From Mycolicibacterium gilvum (GTDB lineage: Bacteria > Actinomycetota > Actinomycetes > Mycobacteriales > Mycobacteriaceae), in the NCBI RefSeq assembly GCF_900454025.1, contig NZ_UGQM01000001.1, positions 558,001-622,000 of the forward strand: a stretch of DNA of 64,000 bases. Direction: 5' to 3'. The stretch's first letter is position 1, and each line of letters starts with the position of its first letter. Made by a program: the position numbers and the translations under genes. Positions 34,103 through 42,899 of this stretch are shown piece by piece. Below the pieces are notes generated by a model that searched no databases, had not been told where the DNA came from, and saw only the letters and a program-made list of their open reading frames with translations.

Positions 34103-35942
34103 ACCGGCCACGCAGCGGGGTTTCCCGCTGCTCCCGTCGCGGCTCAGCCGGGGCAGCAAGGCCACCAGAACCACCGACAACACCGCAGCCGCACTGCTGC
34201 TGACGTTCACCGTCGTCGCGATCCTGTGGGCGAACTCCCCATGGGCGCACACGTATTCGGCGCTGTTGGACACCCATGTGGGGTTCAGCTTCGGGAGCCA
34301 TCACGCCGAGATGACGGTCAAGCACGTCGTCAACGACGCGCTGATGACGTTCTTCTTCTTCATCGTCGGGCTCGAGGTGACCCGCGAGTTCACCATCGGC
34401 GAGCTCACCGACCGCTCGCGCGCAGCCGTCCCGGTCGTCGCGGCCGCCGCCGGACTGATCCTGCCGGCCGTCGTGTTCCTGACGTTCAACCCGTCGGGGG
34501 AGAACGCGCACGCGTGGGGTGTGGTGATCTCGACCGACACGGCGTTCCTCGTCGGCGCGCTGGCGATCATCAAGCCGAAGTTCCCCGCCCGCGTGCGGCT
34601 GTTCCTGCTGACCCTCGCGGTGGTCGACGACGTCGGCGCGCTGATCGCGATCGCGGTGTTCTACTCCGACAGCATCCAGGTGGCGCCGCTCGTGGTGGCG
34701 GTGGCGCTGCTCGGCGCGCTCGCGTTGGTGCGCTACCTGCCCAAGGCGCGCGGTCCGGCGTACGCGGTGCTCGGCGCCGCGCTGTGGATCGCTCTGTACC
34801 TGGCCGGGATCCACCCCACCCTGGCCGGTGTCGCCGTCGCGCTGCTGATCCCCGTCTTCACCCCGGAGCGGGCGCCCGTGGAACGGGCCGTCCAGCAGAT
34901 CCGGGCTTTCCGGCAGTCGCCGAACTCCCGTTACGCCCGCGCGGCGAGCCGCTCGCTGCGCGACTCGATCTCGATCAACGAGCGCCTGCAGACCGCGGTG
35001 AGCCCCGTGGTGTCGTTCGTGATCCTGCCGCTGTTCGCGCTGGTCAACGCCGGTGTGCTGCTCGACGGGCCGAGCCTGACGGCCGCCTTGCGGTCACCGC
35101 TGACCTGGGGCATCGTCGCGGGCCTGGTGGTCGGCAAATTCGTCGGGATCACCGGCGCCACGTGGCTGATCCGCAGGACCGGTCTCGGGGTGCTCGCCCC
35201 GGGGCTCACGTTGCGCCGCATCGCCGGCGGCGCGGCCCTGTCGGGTATCGGCTTCACGATCTCGCTGTTCATCGTCGATATCGCGATCGACGATCCGTCG
35301 CGCCAGGATCAGGCCCGCATCGGCGTCCTGGCCGCCTCGGTGCTCGCGTTCGCCCTCGGCTGGGCCATCTTCCGGATCACCGACTGGCTCAGCCCGCCCG
35401 AGCCCGTCGGCCTGAAACTGCTGCGGCCGATCGACCCGGAGCGCGACCACGTGCGCGGCCGTCCCGACGCACCGCTGACGCTGGTCGAGTACGGCGACTT
35501 CGAGTGCCCGTTCTGCAGCCGGGTGACGGGCGCGATCGACGAGGTCCGCGCGCACTTCGGCGACGACCTCCTCTACGTGTGGCGACACTTCCCGCTCGAA
35601 CGTGCCCATCCTCGGGCGTTCGACGCGGCGCGGGCCAGCGAGGCGGCGGCGCTGCAGGGCCGGTTCTGGGAGATGACGCACGAACTGTTCACCCATCAGG
35701 ACGACCTGGAGTGGTCGGACATGTACCGCTACGCGGTGGCGGCCGGGTGCGACATCGAGCAGTTCGACCAGGACGTCCGGGTGCACTCGTCGAAGGTGCT
35801 GCACCGGGTGAGCGACGACGCCGAGGACGCCGACGCGATGGATCTCAACGCCACACCGACGCTGTTCGTCAACGGCAAGCGGCACCGCGGGCCGTGGGAT
35901 GCCGCGAGCCTGATCCGGGCGCTCGAAGCGGGCAGAGGCTAG
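34089..35942 (+). CDS. nhaA: NhaA-type Na+/H+ antiporter fused to a C-terminal DsbA-like thioredoxin domain
   Basis: The 617-residue protein is a fusion. The NhaA part (about 25-435) has the ion-site pair in VVDDVGALIAIAVFY and the segments STDTAFLVGAL and FFFFIVGLEVTREF. After a short linker, residues about 450-615 form a DsbA/thioredoxin_4 domain with the redox motif CPFC at 473-476, and the cis-Pro segment is LNATPTLFVNGKRH. Such fusions occur in actinobacteria and some proteobacteria. The redox domain may sense or modify the antiporter. The start is GTG 34089, inside the GH76 gene end. Confidence 0.9.
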   Translation: MTVTEPATQRGFPLLPSRLSRGSKATRTTDNTAAALLLTFTVVAILWANSPWAHTYSALLDTHVGFSFGSHHAEMTVKHVVNDALMTFFFFIVGLEVTREFTIGELTDRSRAAVPVVAAAAGLILPAVVFLTFNPSGENAHAWGVVISTDTAFLVGALAIIKPKFPARVRLFLLTLAVVDDVGALIAIAVFYSDSIQVAPLVVAVALLGALALVRYLPKARGPAYAVLGAALWIALYLAGIHPTLAGVAVALLIPVFTPERAPVERAVQQIRAFRQSPNSRYARAASRSLRDSISINERLQTAVSPVVSFVILPLFALVNAGVLLDGPSLTAALRSPLTWGIVAGLVVGKFVGITGATWLIRRTGLGVLAPGLTLRRIAGGAALSGIGFTISLFIVDIAIDDPSRQDQARIGVLAASVLAFALGWAIFRITDWLSPPEPVGLKLLRPIDPERDHVRGRPDAPLTLVEYGDFECPFCSRVTGAIDEVRAHFGDDLLYVWRHFPLERAHPRAFDAARASEAAALQGRFWEMTHELFTHQDDLEWSDMYRYAVAAGCDIEQFDQDVRVHSSKVLHRVSDDAEDADAMDLNATPTLFVNGKRHRGPWDAASLIRALEAGRG

Positions 35943-36650
35943 CCCGCCTGCTCGCCGGCCTCCATCGGCGGTGTCGCGATGCCTGCCTGCTTGGCGGCTT
36001 TGCGACGCTTGTACCACTCGATCGCGATGGGCAGCACCGACAGGATGACGATGCCGATCACGATCGGCTCGAGGAGCTTCTGGATGATCTCGATGCGACC
36101 CAGGAAGAAGCCGAGCAGCGTCAGACCCACACCCCAGACGATGGCGCCGACGGCGTTGTAGAGGGTGAACACCGCGTAGTTCATCTTGGCTGCGCCCGCG
36201 GTGATCGGCGCCAGGGTGCGCACGATCGGAACGAAGCGCGCGATGACGATCGCGAACGGACCGCGCTGCTCGAAGAACAGGTGGGCCTCGTCGAGGTACT
36301 TCTGCTTCAGGAACCGCGCGTTCGGCGTGAACATCGCGGTGCCGACGTTGCGGCCGATCCAATACCCCACCTGGGCGCCGAGGACCGCCGCGATCGGGAT
36401 GAACACCAGCAGCTGCCACAGCTGGAAGTTCACGACGGCGACGTTGCCCTCCGCCGACTGCGCCGAGATACCGGCCGCCAGCATGCCGGCGACGAACAGC
36501 AACGAGTCACCCGGAAGGATCGGGAACAGCACCCCGGACTCGACGAAGACGACCACGAGCAGACCGATCAGAGCCCACGTACCGAAGTAGCTCAGAAGGT
36601 TGATCGGGTCCAGGAAATCGGGCATCAGCGCGAGATTGTCGACGACCACG
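35939..36650 (-). CDS. DedA-family membrane protein
   Basis: The protein is about 230 residues with five or six hydrophobic segments. The DedA (SNARE-associated) signatures are FVESGVLFPILPGDSLLFVAGML near residue 35 and FEQRGPFAIVIARFVPIVRTLAPITAGAAKMNY near 130, with the essential Arg residues, in pieces shown here. DedA proteins act as lipid scramblases or flippases for carrier lipids. A GTG at 36650 or an ATG at 36626 could be the start; neither has a clear Shine-Dalgarno site. The C-terminus is basic then Pro/Gly-rich. It matches Rv0364 by position next to fba and GH76, and is divergent from the alcohol dehydrogenase gene. Confidence 0.87.
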
Positions 36651-36682
36651 GATACCAAGGGTACCGGCGCTAGTCTTCGACC

Positions 36683-37696
36683 ATGCCCACCCACAAGGCC
36701 GTGCATGTCGCCGGTGCCAACGAAGATCTGACTCTCGTCGAGGTGGAGACCGCGCCACCACCGCCCGGCCACGTCCGCCTCGCCGTGAAGGCCTGCGGCG
36801 TCTGTGGCACCGACCGGGAGTTCCGCGCCGGCCATTTCCCCGGTCTGCAGTGGCCGTTGACGCTGGGCCACGAGATCGCCGGGGCCGTCGCCGAGGTCGG
36901 TGACGGCGTCGAGGATTTCTCGGTCGGCGACCGGGTCGCCGTCGGCTGGTTCGGCGGCAACTGCAACCGCTGCATCCCGTGCCGGCGCGGATCGTTCATG
37001 CAGTGCGAGCGCATGCAGGTGCCCAGCTGGCACTACCCCGGCGGGTACGCCGAGTCGGTGACGGTGCCGTGGACGGCCCTGGCGCGCATCCCGGACGGAC
37101 TGTCATTCGTCGAGGCCGCACCGATGGGGTGCGCCGGGGTCACCACGTTCAACGGTCTGCGGCAGACGCGCGCCAAAGCGGGTGACGTCGTCGCGGTGCT
37201 CGGGGTCGGTGGGCTCGGCCACCTCGGTGTGCAGTGGTCGCGGGCGATGGGCTTCGAGACGGTCGCGATCGCGCGGGGGACGGGTAAGGCCGAGGAAGCC
37301 CGCGAGCTGGGAGCCCACCACTACATCGACTCGACGGGGCAGGATGTCGCCGCGGAACTGAAGAAGCTCGGCGGCGCGGCGGTCGTGCTGGCCACGGCCA
37401 ACAACGCCGAGGCGATGGCCGCCACCGTCGGGGGGCTGGGTCCGGCCGGCGAGCTGGTGGTCGTCGGCGTCTCCGCGGACAATCTCCCGATCAGCCCGCT
37501 GCACCTGATCAACGACGGGCTGTCGGTGACCGGCCACCCGTCGGGCACCTCGCGCGATGTCGAGGAGACCCTGCACTTCGCGATGCTGTCCGGGGTACGG
37601 GCCAGGGTGGAGGAAGTGCCGTTGGCTCAGGCCGCGGAGGCCTACGAGGCGATGGACTCCAGCCGGGCCCGCTACCGGATGGTGCTGACCGTCTGA
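36683..37696 (+). CDS. Zinc-dependent alcohol dehydrogenase
   Basis: This 337-residue medium-chain dehydrogenase has catalytic zinc ligands in CGVCGTD (Cys38) and LGHEIAG (His63, Glu64). The structural-zinc Cys residues are 94, 97, 100 and 108 (CNRCIPCRRGSFMQC). NAD(P) binding is by VLGVGGLGHLGVQW near residue 172. It oxidises an alcohol or reduces an aldehyde; substrate not assignable. The start is ATG 36683, 32 bases from the divergent DedA gene; no clear operon partner. Confidence 0.9.
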   Translation: MPTHKAVHVAGANEDLTLVEVETAPPPPGHVRLAVKACGVCGTDREFRAGHFPGLQWPLTLGHEIAGAVAEVGDGVEDFSVGDRVAVGWFGGNCNRCIPCRRGSFMQCERMQVPSWHYPGGYAESVTVPWTALARIPDGLSFVEAAPMGCAGVTTFNGLRQTRAKAGDVVAVLGVGGLGHLGVQWSRAMGFETVAIARGTGKAEEARELGAHHYIDSTGQDVAAELKKLGGAAVVLATANNAEAMAATVGGLGPAGELVVVGVSADNLPISPLHLINDGLSVTGHPSGTSRDVEETLHFAMLSGVRARVEEVPLAQAAEAYEAMDSSRARYRMVLTV

Positions 37697-37709
37697 GGCC
37701 GGCGGCGTT

Positions 37710-38540
37710 CTAGAAGCTCGAAAAGTCCTGCTGCACGCGACCTATTTCAACGTTCTGGCCGTTGAAGTCGGCGCGGCACGCCACCACGACGGTGTAGGTC
37801 TGCCCGGGAAGCGGAGCCGCGAACTCCAGCGGCGTGGTGCCCTTCGGGTTGACCTCGAACTCGCGGCTGACCGGAATGCCCAGACCGTTGACCTCCGTGG
37901 CGTTGTAGGTGCACTGCGCCCGCAGATTCGACGTGTTTCCCACAGTCACCTTGGCACGCAACCCTTCCCGCACGATGTCCAGCGTGACGGCGTTCGTCGG
38001 TGCCTGTTCGACGGCCGCGGGAGGCGGTTTGGGCGGGCACGTCTGCCCGGCAGGCACGGTTCCACCTCCGGTGCACCGGATGGGCTTCTGCGCCGCGGGT
38101 GGGGGTGGCGGCGCGGCGGGCGGTTCGCCGAGCGCGAGACTCACGACACTGAATTCCCGGTCGTCGTTGCGGACCATGCCCACGCCGAAGTCCTTGTACG
38201 CGCAGTTGGTGATCAAGGGACGCATCTTGTCGACCAGAACCCGGATCGCCTCCGAGGTCGGATCCTCCTGCGAGTCGCCCTCGGCGGTCTTGCCGTTGTA
38301 GCGGCCGGCCGGGGGTACACCCGGTGATCTGTTGCCCACCATCGCCTGCGCATTGCCCTCGAGGTCGATGTTGTAGTTCAGCGGCCCGCACGGCGACCCA
38401 CTGCGCGCCGCGTTGACGGCCGCACGGATACCGTCGAGCGGACTGGCCTGCGCCGTCGGCGCCGCCACCCCGGACAGCGCGACAGCGGCCACGAAAAGTG
38501 TTGCAGAAGAAGCAGATAAAGTTGATCGAGTCTTGGTCAC
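37710..38540 (-). CDS. Exported Pro-rich protein with CAP-like N-terminal region
   Basis: The 276-residue protein starts at GTG 38540 (AAGGAGA upstream). The signal peptide TLFVAAVALSGVAAPTAQAS has a likely cleavage after AQA near residue 32. A first domain (about 33-140) with LDGIRAAVNAARS, CGPLNYN and FGVGMVRNDDREFSVVSLALG resembles SCP/CAP or related mycobacterial exported domains. A Pro-rich linker with CTGGGTVPAGQTCPPKPPP follows, then an immunoglobulin-like C-terminal domain. Secreted or surface located; function unknown. The frame is open upstream, but that region carries no signal sequence. Convergent with the alcohol dehydrogenase gene, 13 bases apart. Confidence 0.8.
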   Translation of the reverse strand: MTKTRSTLSASSATLFVAAVALSGVAAPTAQASPLDGIRAAVNAARSGSPCGPLNYNIDLEGNAQAMVGNRSPGVPPAGRYNGKTAEGDSQEDPTSEAIRVLVDKMRPLITNCAYKDFGVGMVRNDDREFSVVSLALGEPPAAPPPPPAAQKPIRCTGGGTVPAGQTCPPKPPPAAVEQAPTNAVTLDIVREGLRAKVTVGNTSNLRAQCTYNATEVNGLGIPVSREFEVNPKGTTPLEFAAPLPGQTYTVVVACRADFNGQNVEIGRVQQDFSSF

Positions 38541-38781
38541 GGCCGTCTCCTTGGATGCGTTCGGTGGGTCGACCGTAAGCCGCGACAGGCCGAGGACTGT
38601 AGAGGGTGTCTCCCTGTTTCCGGGCGGCGCCATCGGGACGGGAATAGGGGAAAACACCCTGTCCGGCCGCGCTCCGGACTCCGCATCCGGCTGCAGCGCT
38701 GTGCGGCGGGGTCGTTCTTGACATACTCGACACACGCACGCCGGCCCAATCGCCGGCTCAGCCGGCCCGAGAGGAACCGCC
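38541..38781. other. Divergent promoter region between exported-protein gene and fba
   Basis: This 241-base gap must hold both promoters. A possible TTGACA -35 lies at 38717-38722, before fba. I see no strong palindrome, RNA structure or additional coding frame. Confidence 0.4.
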
Positions 38782-39819
38782 ATGCCGATCGCCACGCCCG
38801 AGGTCTACGCCGAGATGCTGGCCCGGGCCAAGGAACACTCGTTCGCGTTCCCGGCCATCAACTGTGTGGGTTCGGAGAGCGTCAACGCCGCCATCAAGGG
38901 GTTCGCCGATGCCGGTTCCGACGGAATCATCCAATTCTCTACCGGCGGTGCGGAATTCGCGTCCGGTCTGGGTGTCAAGGACATGGTCACCGGCGCGGTG
39001 GCGCTCGCGGAGTTCGCGCACGTGATCGCCGAGAAGTATCCGATCACCGTCGCGCTGCACACCGATCACTGTCCGAAGGACAAGCTCGACACCTACGTGC
39101 GCCCGCTGCTGGCGATCTCCTCGGAGAGAGTGCAGGCCGGCCGCAACCCGCTGTTCCAGTCGCACATGTGGGACGGCTCGGCGGTGCCGATCGACGAGAA
39201 CCTGTCGATCGCCCAGGAACTGCTCAAGCAGGCCGCGGCGGCAAAGATCATCCTCGAGATCGAGATCGGCGTCGTCGGCGGTGAAGAGGACGGCGTCGAA
39301 GCCGAGATCAACGACAAGCTCTACACCACGCCCGAGGACTTCGAGAAGACCATCGAGGCGCTCGGGGTCGGCGAGCACGGCAAGTACCTGCTCGCCGCCA
39401 CGTTCGGCAACGTGCACGGCGTCTACAAGCCGGGCAACGTCAAGCTCAAGCCCGAGGTGCTCGCCGAGGGGCAGAAGGTGGCGTCGGCCAAGCTCGGCCT
39501 CGAGGACGGGTCCAAGCCGTTCGACTTCGTCTTCCACGGTGGTTCGGGTTCGCTGAAGTCCGAGATCGAGGATTCGCTGCGCTACGGCGTGGTCAAGATG
39601 AACGTCGACACCGATACCCAGTACGCGTTCACGCGGCCCGTCGCGGCGCACATGTTCTCGAACTACGACGGTGTGCTCAAGGTCGACGGCGAGGTCGGCA
39701 ACAAGAAGGTCTACGACCCGCGCAGCTATTTCAAGAAGGCCGAGGCGTCGATGGCCGAACGCGTCGTCGAGGCGTGCAACGACCTGCACAGCGCGGGCCG
39801 GAGCGTGTCAGCGGGCTGA
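38782..39819 (+). CDS. fba: Class II fructose-bisphosphate aldolase
   Basis: The 345-residue zinc aldolase reversibly splits fructose 1,6-bisphosphate to dihydroxyacetone phosphate and glyceraldehyde 3-phosphate (glycolysis/gluconeogenesis, cytosol). ALHTDHCPKDKLDTYV holds Asp95 and zinc ligand His96; ILEIEIGVVGGEEDGVE, FGNVHGVYKPGNVKLKPE and FVFHGGSGS (near 252) complete the zinc and phosphate sites; VKMNVDTDTQYAF is also conserved. GAGGAA precedes ATG 38782. It is the essential aldolase of mycobacteria (Rv0363c). A long inverted repeat follows the stop. Confidence 0.97.
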   Translation: MPIATPEVYAEMLARAKEHSFAFPAINCVGSESVNAAIKGFADAGSDGIIQFSTGGAEFASGLGVKDMVTGAVALAEFAHVIAEKYPITVALHTDHCPKDKLDTYVRPLLAISSERVQAGRNPLFQSHMWDGSAVPIDENLSIAQELLKQAAAAKIILEIEIGVVGGEEDGVEAEINDKLYTTPEDFEKTIEALGVGEHGKYLLAATFGNVHGVYKPGNVKLKPEVLAEGQKVASAKLGLEDGSKPFDFVFHGGSGSLKSEIEDSLRYGVVKMNVDTDTQYAFTRPVAAHMFSNYDGVLKVDGEVGNKKVYDPRSYFKKAEASMAERVVEACNDLHSAGRSVSAG

Positions 39820-39834
39820 CCCTGCCGCAGGCGC

Positions 39835-39897
39835 CGTCGAGATCCACCTTTTGCGACGGAAGTGCGAGTGAACCCCTGCAAAAAGCGGATCTCGACG
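39835..39897. terminator. Long inverted repeat between convergent fba and membrane-protein genes
   Basis: A 20-base arm (39835-39854) pairs with 39878-39897 with two mismatches across a 23-base loop. It lies between two convergent stop codons, like the repeat at 15865-15927, and probably serves both transcripts. Confidence 0.7.
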
Positions 39898-39945
39898 CAG
39901 TCGCCGGGCCGCGGGGGCTGAGCCTGAGGCGGGGTGCCTGAGTCC

Positions 39946-40707
39946 CTACTGCGGCGCCTGGCAGATCTTCCACTGGTCGTCGCGGAACTGCAGGTCGAAG
40001 CTGCGGGTCGAACGGGTCTGGGGTGCGAACGCCATGAACGTCGTGACGTTGGCCTCGGCGTGGTCGCCGTTGATGACGATCTCGTCGATGCTCGCGACGA
40101 CCGGGTACCGGCCGGCCTCGGCGACGCGGCTGTGGGTGTCCTTCCACTGACGTTCGTCGAATTTGTTGTAGCTCTCGGCGGTCGCGCCGCAGGTGATGCT
40201 GCGCAGCGTCGCCAGGTCACCCTTCTCGATCGCCGCGTCGTAGTTCTGGATGGCGGTGCGGACACTGTCCTCCTGCGACACCGAGGTCGCCGATCCGCGG
40301 GTGAGCAGCAGCGTGCCGACCACCGCGGCGGCCGCGAGCGCGGCGATCACCAGGATGATCGCGATCACCCAGCCCCAGTTCCTGCGTCCCGTCTTCGGCG
40401 GTTTGGGAGTCTCGCCCCGCGGCGGGATCATCTGCGGCGCCGCGGGTTTGTGCGCGGCGAAGGCCTCGGTGGGCAGTTCGTGCGGGCGGTTGATGACCTG
40501 GGTCGAACCGGCGTCGAACCCCGACGGGGCCGTGAAGCGCCGCTCGCCGGCATCGTCCGACGGGTCGCCGTCCTGCGGCTCGGCGGGGGCGAACACCTCG
40601 GTGGCCGGCTCGTGCTCGGCATCGGTGCCGGGCAGCACCTCGGTCTCGGCTTCCGATGACTCGGCGGGCGCGTCGTCCTCGCCGTCTGGCCCTGGTGCGT
40701 TCGACAT
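39946..40707 (-). CDS. Single-span membrane protein with extracytoplasmic domain (Rv0361-like)
   Basis: The 253-residue protein has an acidic, disordered N-terminal half (about 1-105), one membrane span (WGWVIAIILVIAALAAAAVVGTLLL, in segments, near 110-133) and a C-terminal NTF2/DUF4878-like domain (EDSVRTAIQNYDAAIEKGDLATLRSITCG at its start, WKICQ at its end). The C-terminal domain should be extracytoplasmic. Function unknown. A similar layout is seen in the protein at 51375-51833. The start is ATG 40707, divergent to the DUF3151 gene. Confidence 0.83.
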   Translation of the reverse strand: MSNAPGPDGEDDAPAESSEAETEVLPGTDAEHEPATEVFAPAEPQDGDPSDDAGERRFTAPSGFDAGSTQVINRPHELPTEAFAAHKPAAPQMIPPRGETPKPPKTGRRNWGWVIAIILVIAALAAAAVVGTLLLTRGSATSVSQEDSVRTAIQNYDAAIEKGDLATLRSITCGATAESYNKFDERQWKDTHSRVAEAGRYPVVASIDEIVINGDHAEANVTTFMAFAPQTRSTRSFDLQFRDDQWKICQAPQ

Positions 40708-40768
40708 ACCGCGGAGCTTATCCATGCGCGGTGACGGCTGCGGGGAGCCGCACGGCACAATGGGCCAC

Positions 40769-41185
40769 ATGACAAGGATGGGCGATCTCCTCGGACCGGA
40801 ACCTGTGCTGCTGCCGGGCGATCCCGCGGCGGAGGCCGAGCTGGACGCGGCCGAGAACCCGTCCATCGTGGCGGCGGCGCACCCGGCGGCGTCGATCGCG
40901 TGGGCGGTGCTCGCCGAGCAGGCACTCGAGGCCGATCAGGCCGTCGCCGCGTACGCCTACGCCCGCACCGGCTACCACCGGGGGCTGGACTCGCTGCGGC
41001 GCAACGGCTGGAAGGGCTTCGGTCCGGTGCCGTTCGCGCACGAACCCAACCAGGGTTTCCTGCGGTGCGTCGCCGCGCTGGCCCGTGCCGCCGATGCCAT
41101 CGGCGAGACGCCGGAGTATCAGCGCTGCCTCGACCTGCTCGACGACTGCGACCCGGCCGCTCGCGGCCGGCTCGGGCTGGGCTAA
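40769..41185 (+). CDS. DUF3151-family protein (Rv0360c-like)
   Basis: The 138-residue cytosolic, helical protein begins MTRMGDLLGPEPVLLPGD and ends RCLDLLDDCDPAARGRLGLG. RTGYHRGLDSLRRNGWKGFGPVPF is typical of this actinobacterial family. No function is known. ATG 40769 is chosen over an in-frame ATG at 40760 because homologues start with MTxMGDLLG. It is convergent with and overlaps the CDF gene by 4 bases. Confidence 0.88.
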   Translation: MTRMGDLLGPEPVLLPGDPAAEAELDAAENPSIVAAAHPAASIAWAVLAEQALEADQAVAAYAYARTGYHRGLDSLRRNGWKGFGPVPFAHEPNQGFLRCVAALARAADAIGETPEYQRCLDLLDDCDPAARGRLGLG

Positions 41186-42084
41186 CGCTTCTCGGTTTCG
41201 CACTCGCAGTCGGCGGCGCTGTCGGGCGGTTCGACCTGAACGGTCGCGTGTCCCAGGCCCCGGGCGGTCAGCACCGCGCGTGCGTCGTCGAGCACCGCGG
41301 CCGACTCCCGCACGCTGGTCAGGTGCGCGGTGACCATGTCCTTGCCGGGCACCAGCGTCCACACGTGCAGGTCGTGGACCTCGGTCACCCCGTCGACCGC
41401 GCACAGCGCGTCGCGCAGCTCGTCGACGTCGATGTGCGCCGGTGAGGACTCCGACAGGATCCGCAGCGCGGCCCGGGCCAGTGCGATGGCGCGGGGGAGC
41501 ACCCACAGCGCGACCAGGACCGCGACGACGACGTCGGCGTAGGGCCAGGCGGTGGTCACCGTGACGATGCCCGCGATCAGCACCCCGATGCTGCCGACGG
41601 TGTCGGCGACGACCTCCATGTAGGCGCCCTTGACCGCGAGGCTCTCCTTGGAGTGCGACCGCAGCAGCAGCACGACGATGAGGTTGGCCAGCAGGCCCGC
41701 CAGCGCGACGACGATCATCGGCACGCCGGGCACGTCCGGTGCGTCGCCGAGACGCTCGACCGCCTCGTAGAGGATGAAGCCGGCGACGCCGAGCAGGAGT
41801 GCGGCATTGGCGACCGCGGTGAACACCTCGGCGCGGTGCCAGCCGTAGGTCCGCGACGGGGAGGCGCTGCCACGCTTGGCGAGCAGGACCGCGGTCAGGC
41901 CCATGAACATCGCGACGAGGTCGGTGAGCATGTGCCCGGCGTCGGCCAGCAGCGCGATCGAGTTGATCGCCAGCGCGGTGGTGAGCTCGACGACGAAGAA
42001 GATCGTCAGGATGCCCGCGGCGATCACCATCCGGGAGACTTTGGTGTCACCGCCGCCGTGGCTGTGATCGTGTCCGGCACCCAT
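41182..42084 (-). CDS. Cation diffusion facilitator (zinc/divalent metal exporter)
   Basis: The protein is about 300 residues with six spans and the CDF metal site: ALLADAGHMLTDLVAM (HxxxD in span 2) and VKGAYMEVVADTVGSIGVL (span 5, where the more usual His is Glu/Val). The N-terminus MGAGHDHSHGGG is a His-rich metal-binding stretch, as in ZitB/CzcD. The C-terminal cytoplasmic domain is ferredoxin-like (VHDLHVWTLVPGKDMVTAHL). ATG 42084 is favoured by the His-rich start; another ATG lies at 42105. An AT-rich imperfect palindrome lies directly upstream. Confidence 0.88.
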   Translation of the reverse strand: MGAGHDHSHGGGDTKVSRMVIAAGILTIFFVVELTTALAINSIALLADAGHMLTDLVAMFMGLTAVLLAKRGSASPSRTYGWHRAEVFTAVANAALLLGVAGFILYEAVERLGDAPDVPGVPMIVVALAGLLANLIVVLLLRSHSKESLAVKGAYMEVVADTVGSIGVLIAGIVTVTTAWPYADVVVAVLVALWVLPRAIALARAALRILSESSPAHIDVDELRDALCAVDGVTEVHDLHVWTLVPGKDMVTAHLTSVRESAAVLDDARAVLTARGLGHATVQVEPPDSAADCECETEKR

Positions 42085-42096
42085 AGGCCAGAAATA

Positions 42097-42114
42097 TATG
42101 CGCATTACTGCATA
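42097..42114. promoter_or_regulatory. Possible metal-sensor operator upstream of the CDF gene
   Basis: TATGC (42097-42101), eight bases, GCATA (42110-42114), in an AT-rich patch just before the CDF start. The layout recalls ArsR/SmtB-type operators, but arms are short and no regulator gene is adjacent. Confidence 0.35.
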
Positions 42115-42126
42115 CGTTGCAAGCGT

Positions 42127-42897
42127 CTACAGCCAGGGCGACCAGAACCGGGTGAGACCGCCGCCCAGCTGCGAGAGGTACACGTCCACCCCGGACAGTT
42201 CGAAGAGCCAGTACACCGCCGTGAAGAACCACTGGTTCAGCGGCGGCGCGATCAGCAGGATCAGCAGGATGAAGAACCCCCACTGCCTCGCCGGCGCCAG
42301 GGCACGCCGGGTCTCCGGGCTCAGGTGCGGCTCCAGCGCGCCGTAGCCGTCCAGGCCGGGGATCGGCAGCATGTTCAGCACGAACGCCGTCACTTGAAGA
42401 AAGCCCAGGAACGCGACACCGGCCCAGAACACCGCGTGCGCCGGGTCGTACATCAGCCGGGTCAGCCCGAGCAGCAGCACCGCGAACAGCAGGTTCACCG
42501 CAGGCCCGGCGAGGCTGACCACCGTCTTCTGCCGATCGGTCATCAATGCCGTCTGCACGTACACCGCCCCGCCGGGCAGGCCGATGCCGCCGAGGGCGAT
42601 GAACAGCACCGGCAGCCCCAGCGACAGCAGCGGGTGGGTGTACTTGAGCGGGTTCAGCGTCAGGTAGCCGCGCACGGCGACGTCGCGGTCACCGAACCGG
42701 TACGCCGAGTACGCATGGCCGAACTCGTGCAGGCACAGCGTGACCAGCCAGCCGAAGATGACCAGGACGAAGACCGCGGCGTAGGACAGCGGGCGGACGT
42801 CGTCGCCGGACGTCCACGCCAGCGCGCCCCCGGCGGCCGTGACCGCCACCAGGGCGGCGAAGACCGGGCTCGGACGCACCCCGACGAGGCTAACCAC
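42127..42897 (-). CDS. Site-2-protease-type M50 metallopeptidase (Rv0359-like)
   Basis: The protein is about 256 residues, six-span intramembrane zinc protease fold. The zinc motif LCLHEFGHAYS (His57, Glu58, His61) lies in an early span, and the third ligand is in LNMLPIPGLDGYG near residue 190. It would cut a membrane-bound substrate; none is identified. The start at GTG 42897 is three bases beyond the upstream gene's stop, so translation is probably coupled; a GTG at 42879 is possible. It lies next to the Rv0358-like gene as in M. tuberculosis. Confidence 0.87.
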   Translation of the reverse strand: MVSLVGVRPSPVFAALVAVTAAGGALAWTSGDDVRPLSYAAVFVLVIFGWLVTLCLHEFGHAYSAYRFGDRDVAVRGYLTLNPLKYTHPLLSLGLPVLFIALGGIGLPGGAVYVQTALMTDRQKTVVSLAGPAVNLLFAVLLLGLTRLMYDPAHAVFWAGVAFLGFLQVTAFVLNMLPIPGLDGYGALEPHLSPETRRALAPARQWGFFILLILLIAPPLNQWFFTAVYWLFELSGVDVYLSQLGGGLTRFWSPWL

Positions 42898-42899
42898 GG

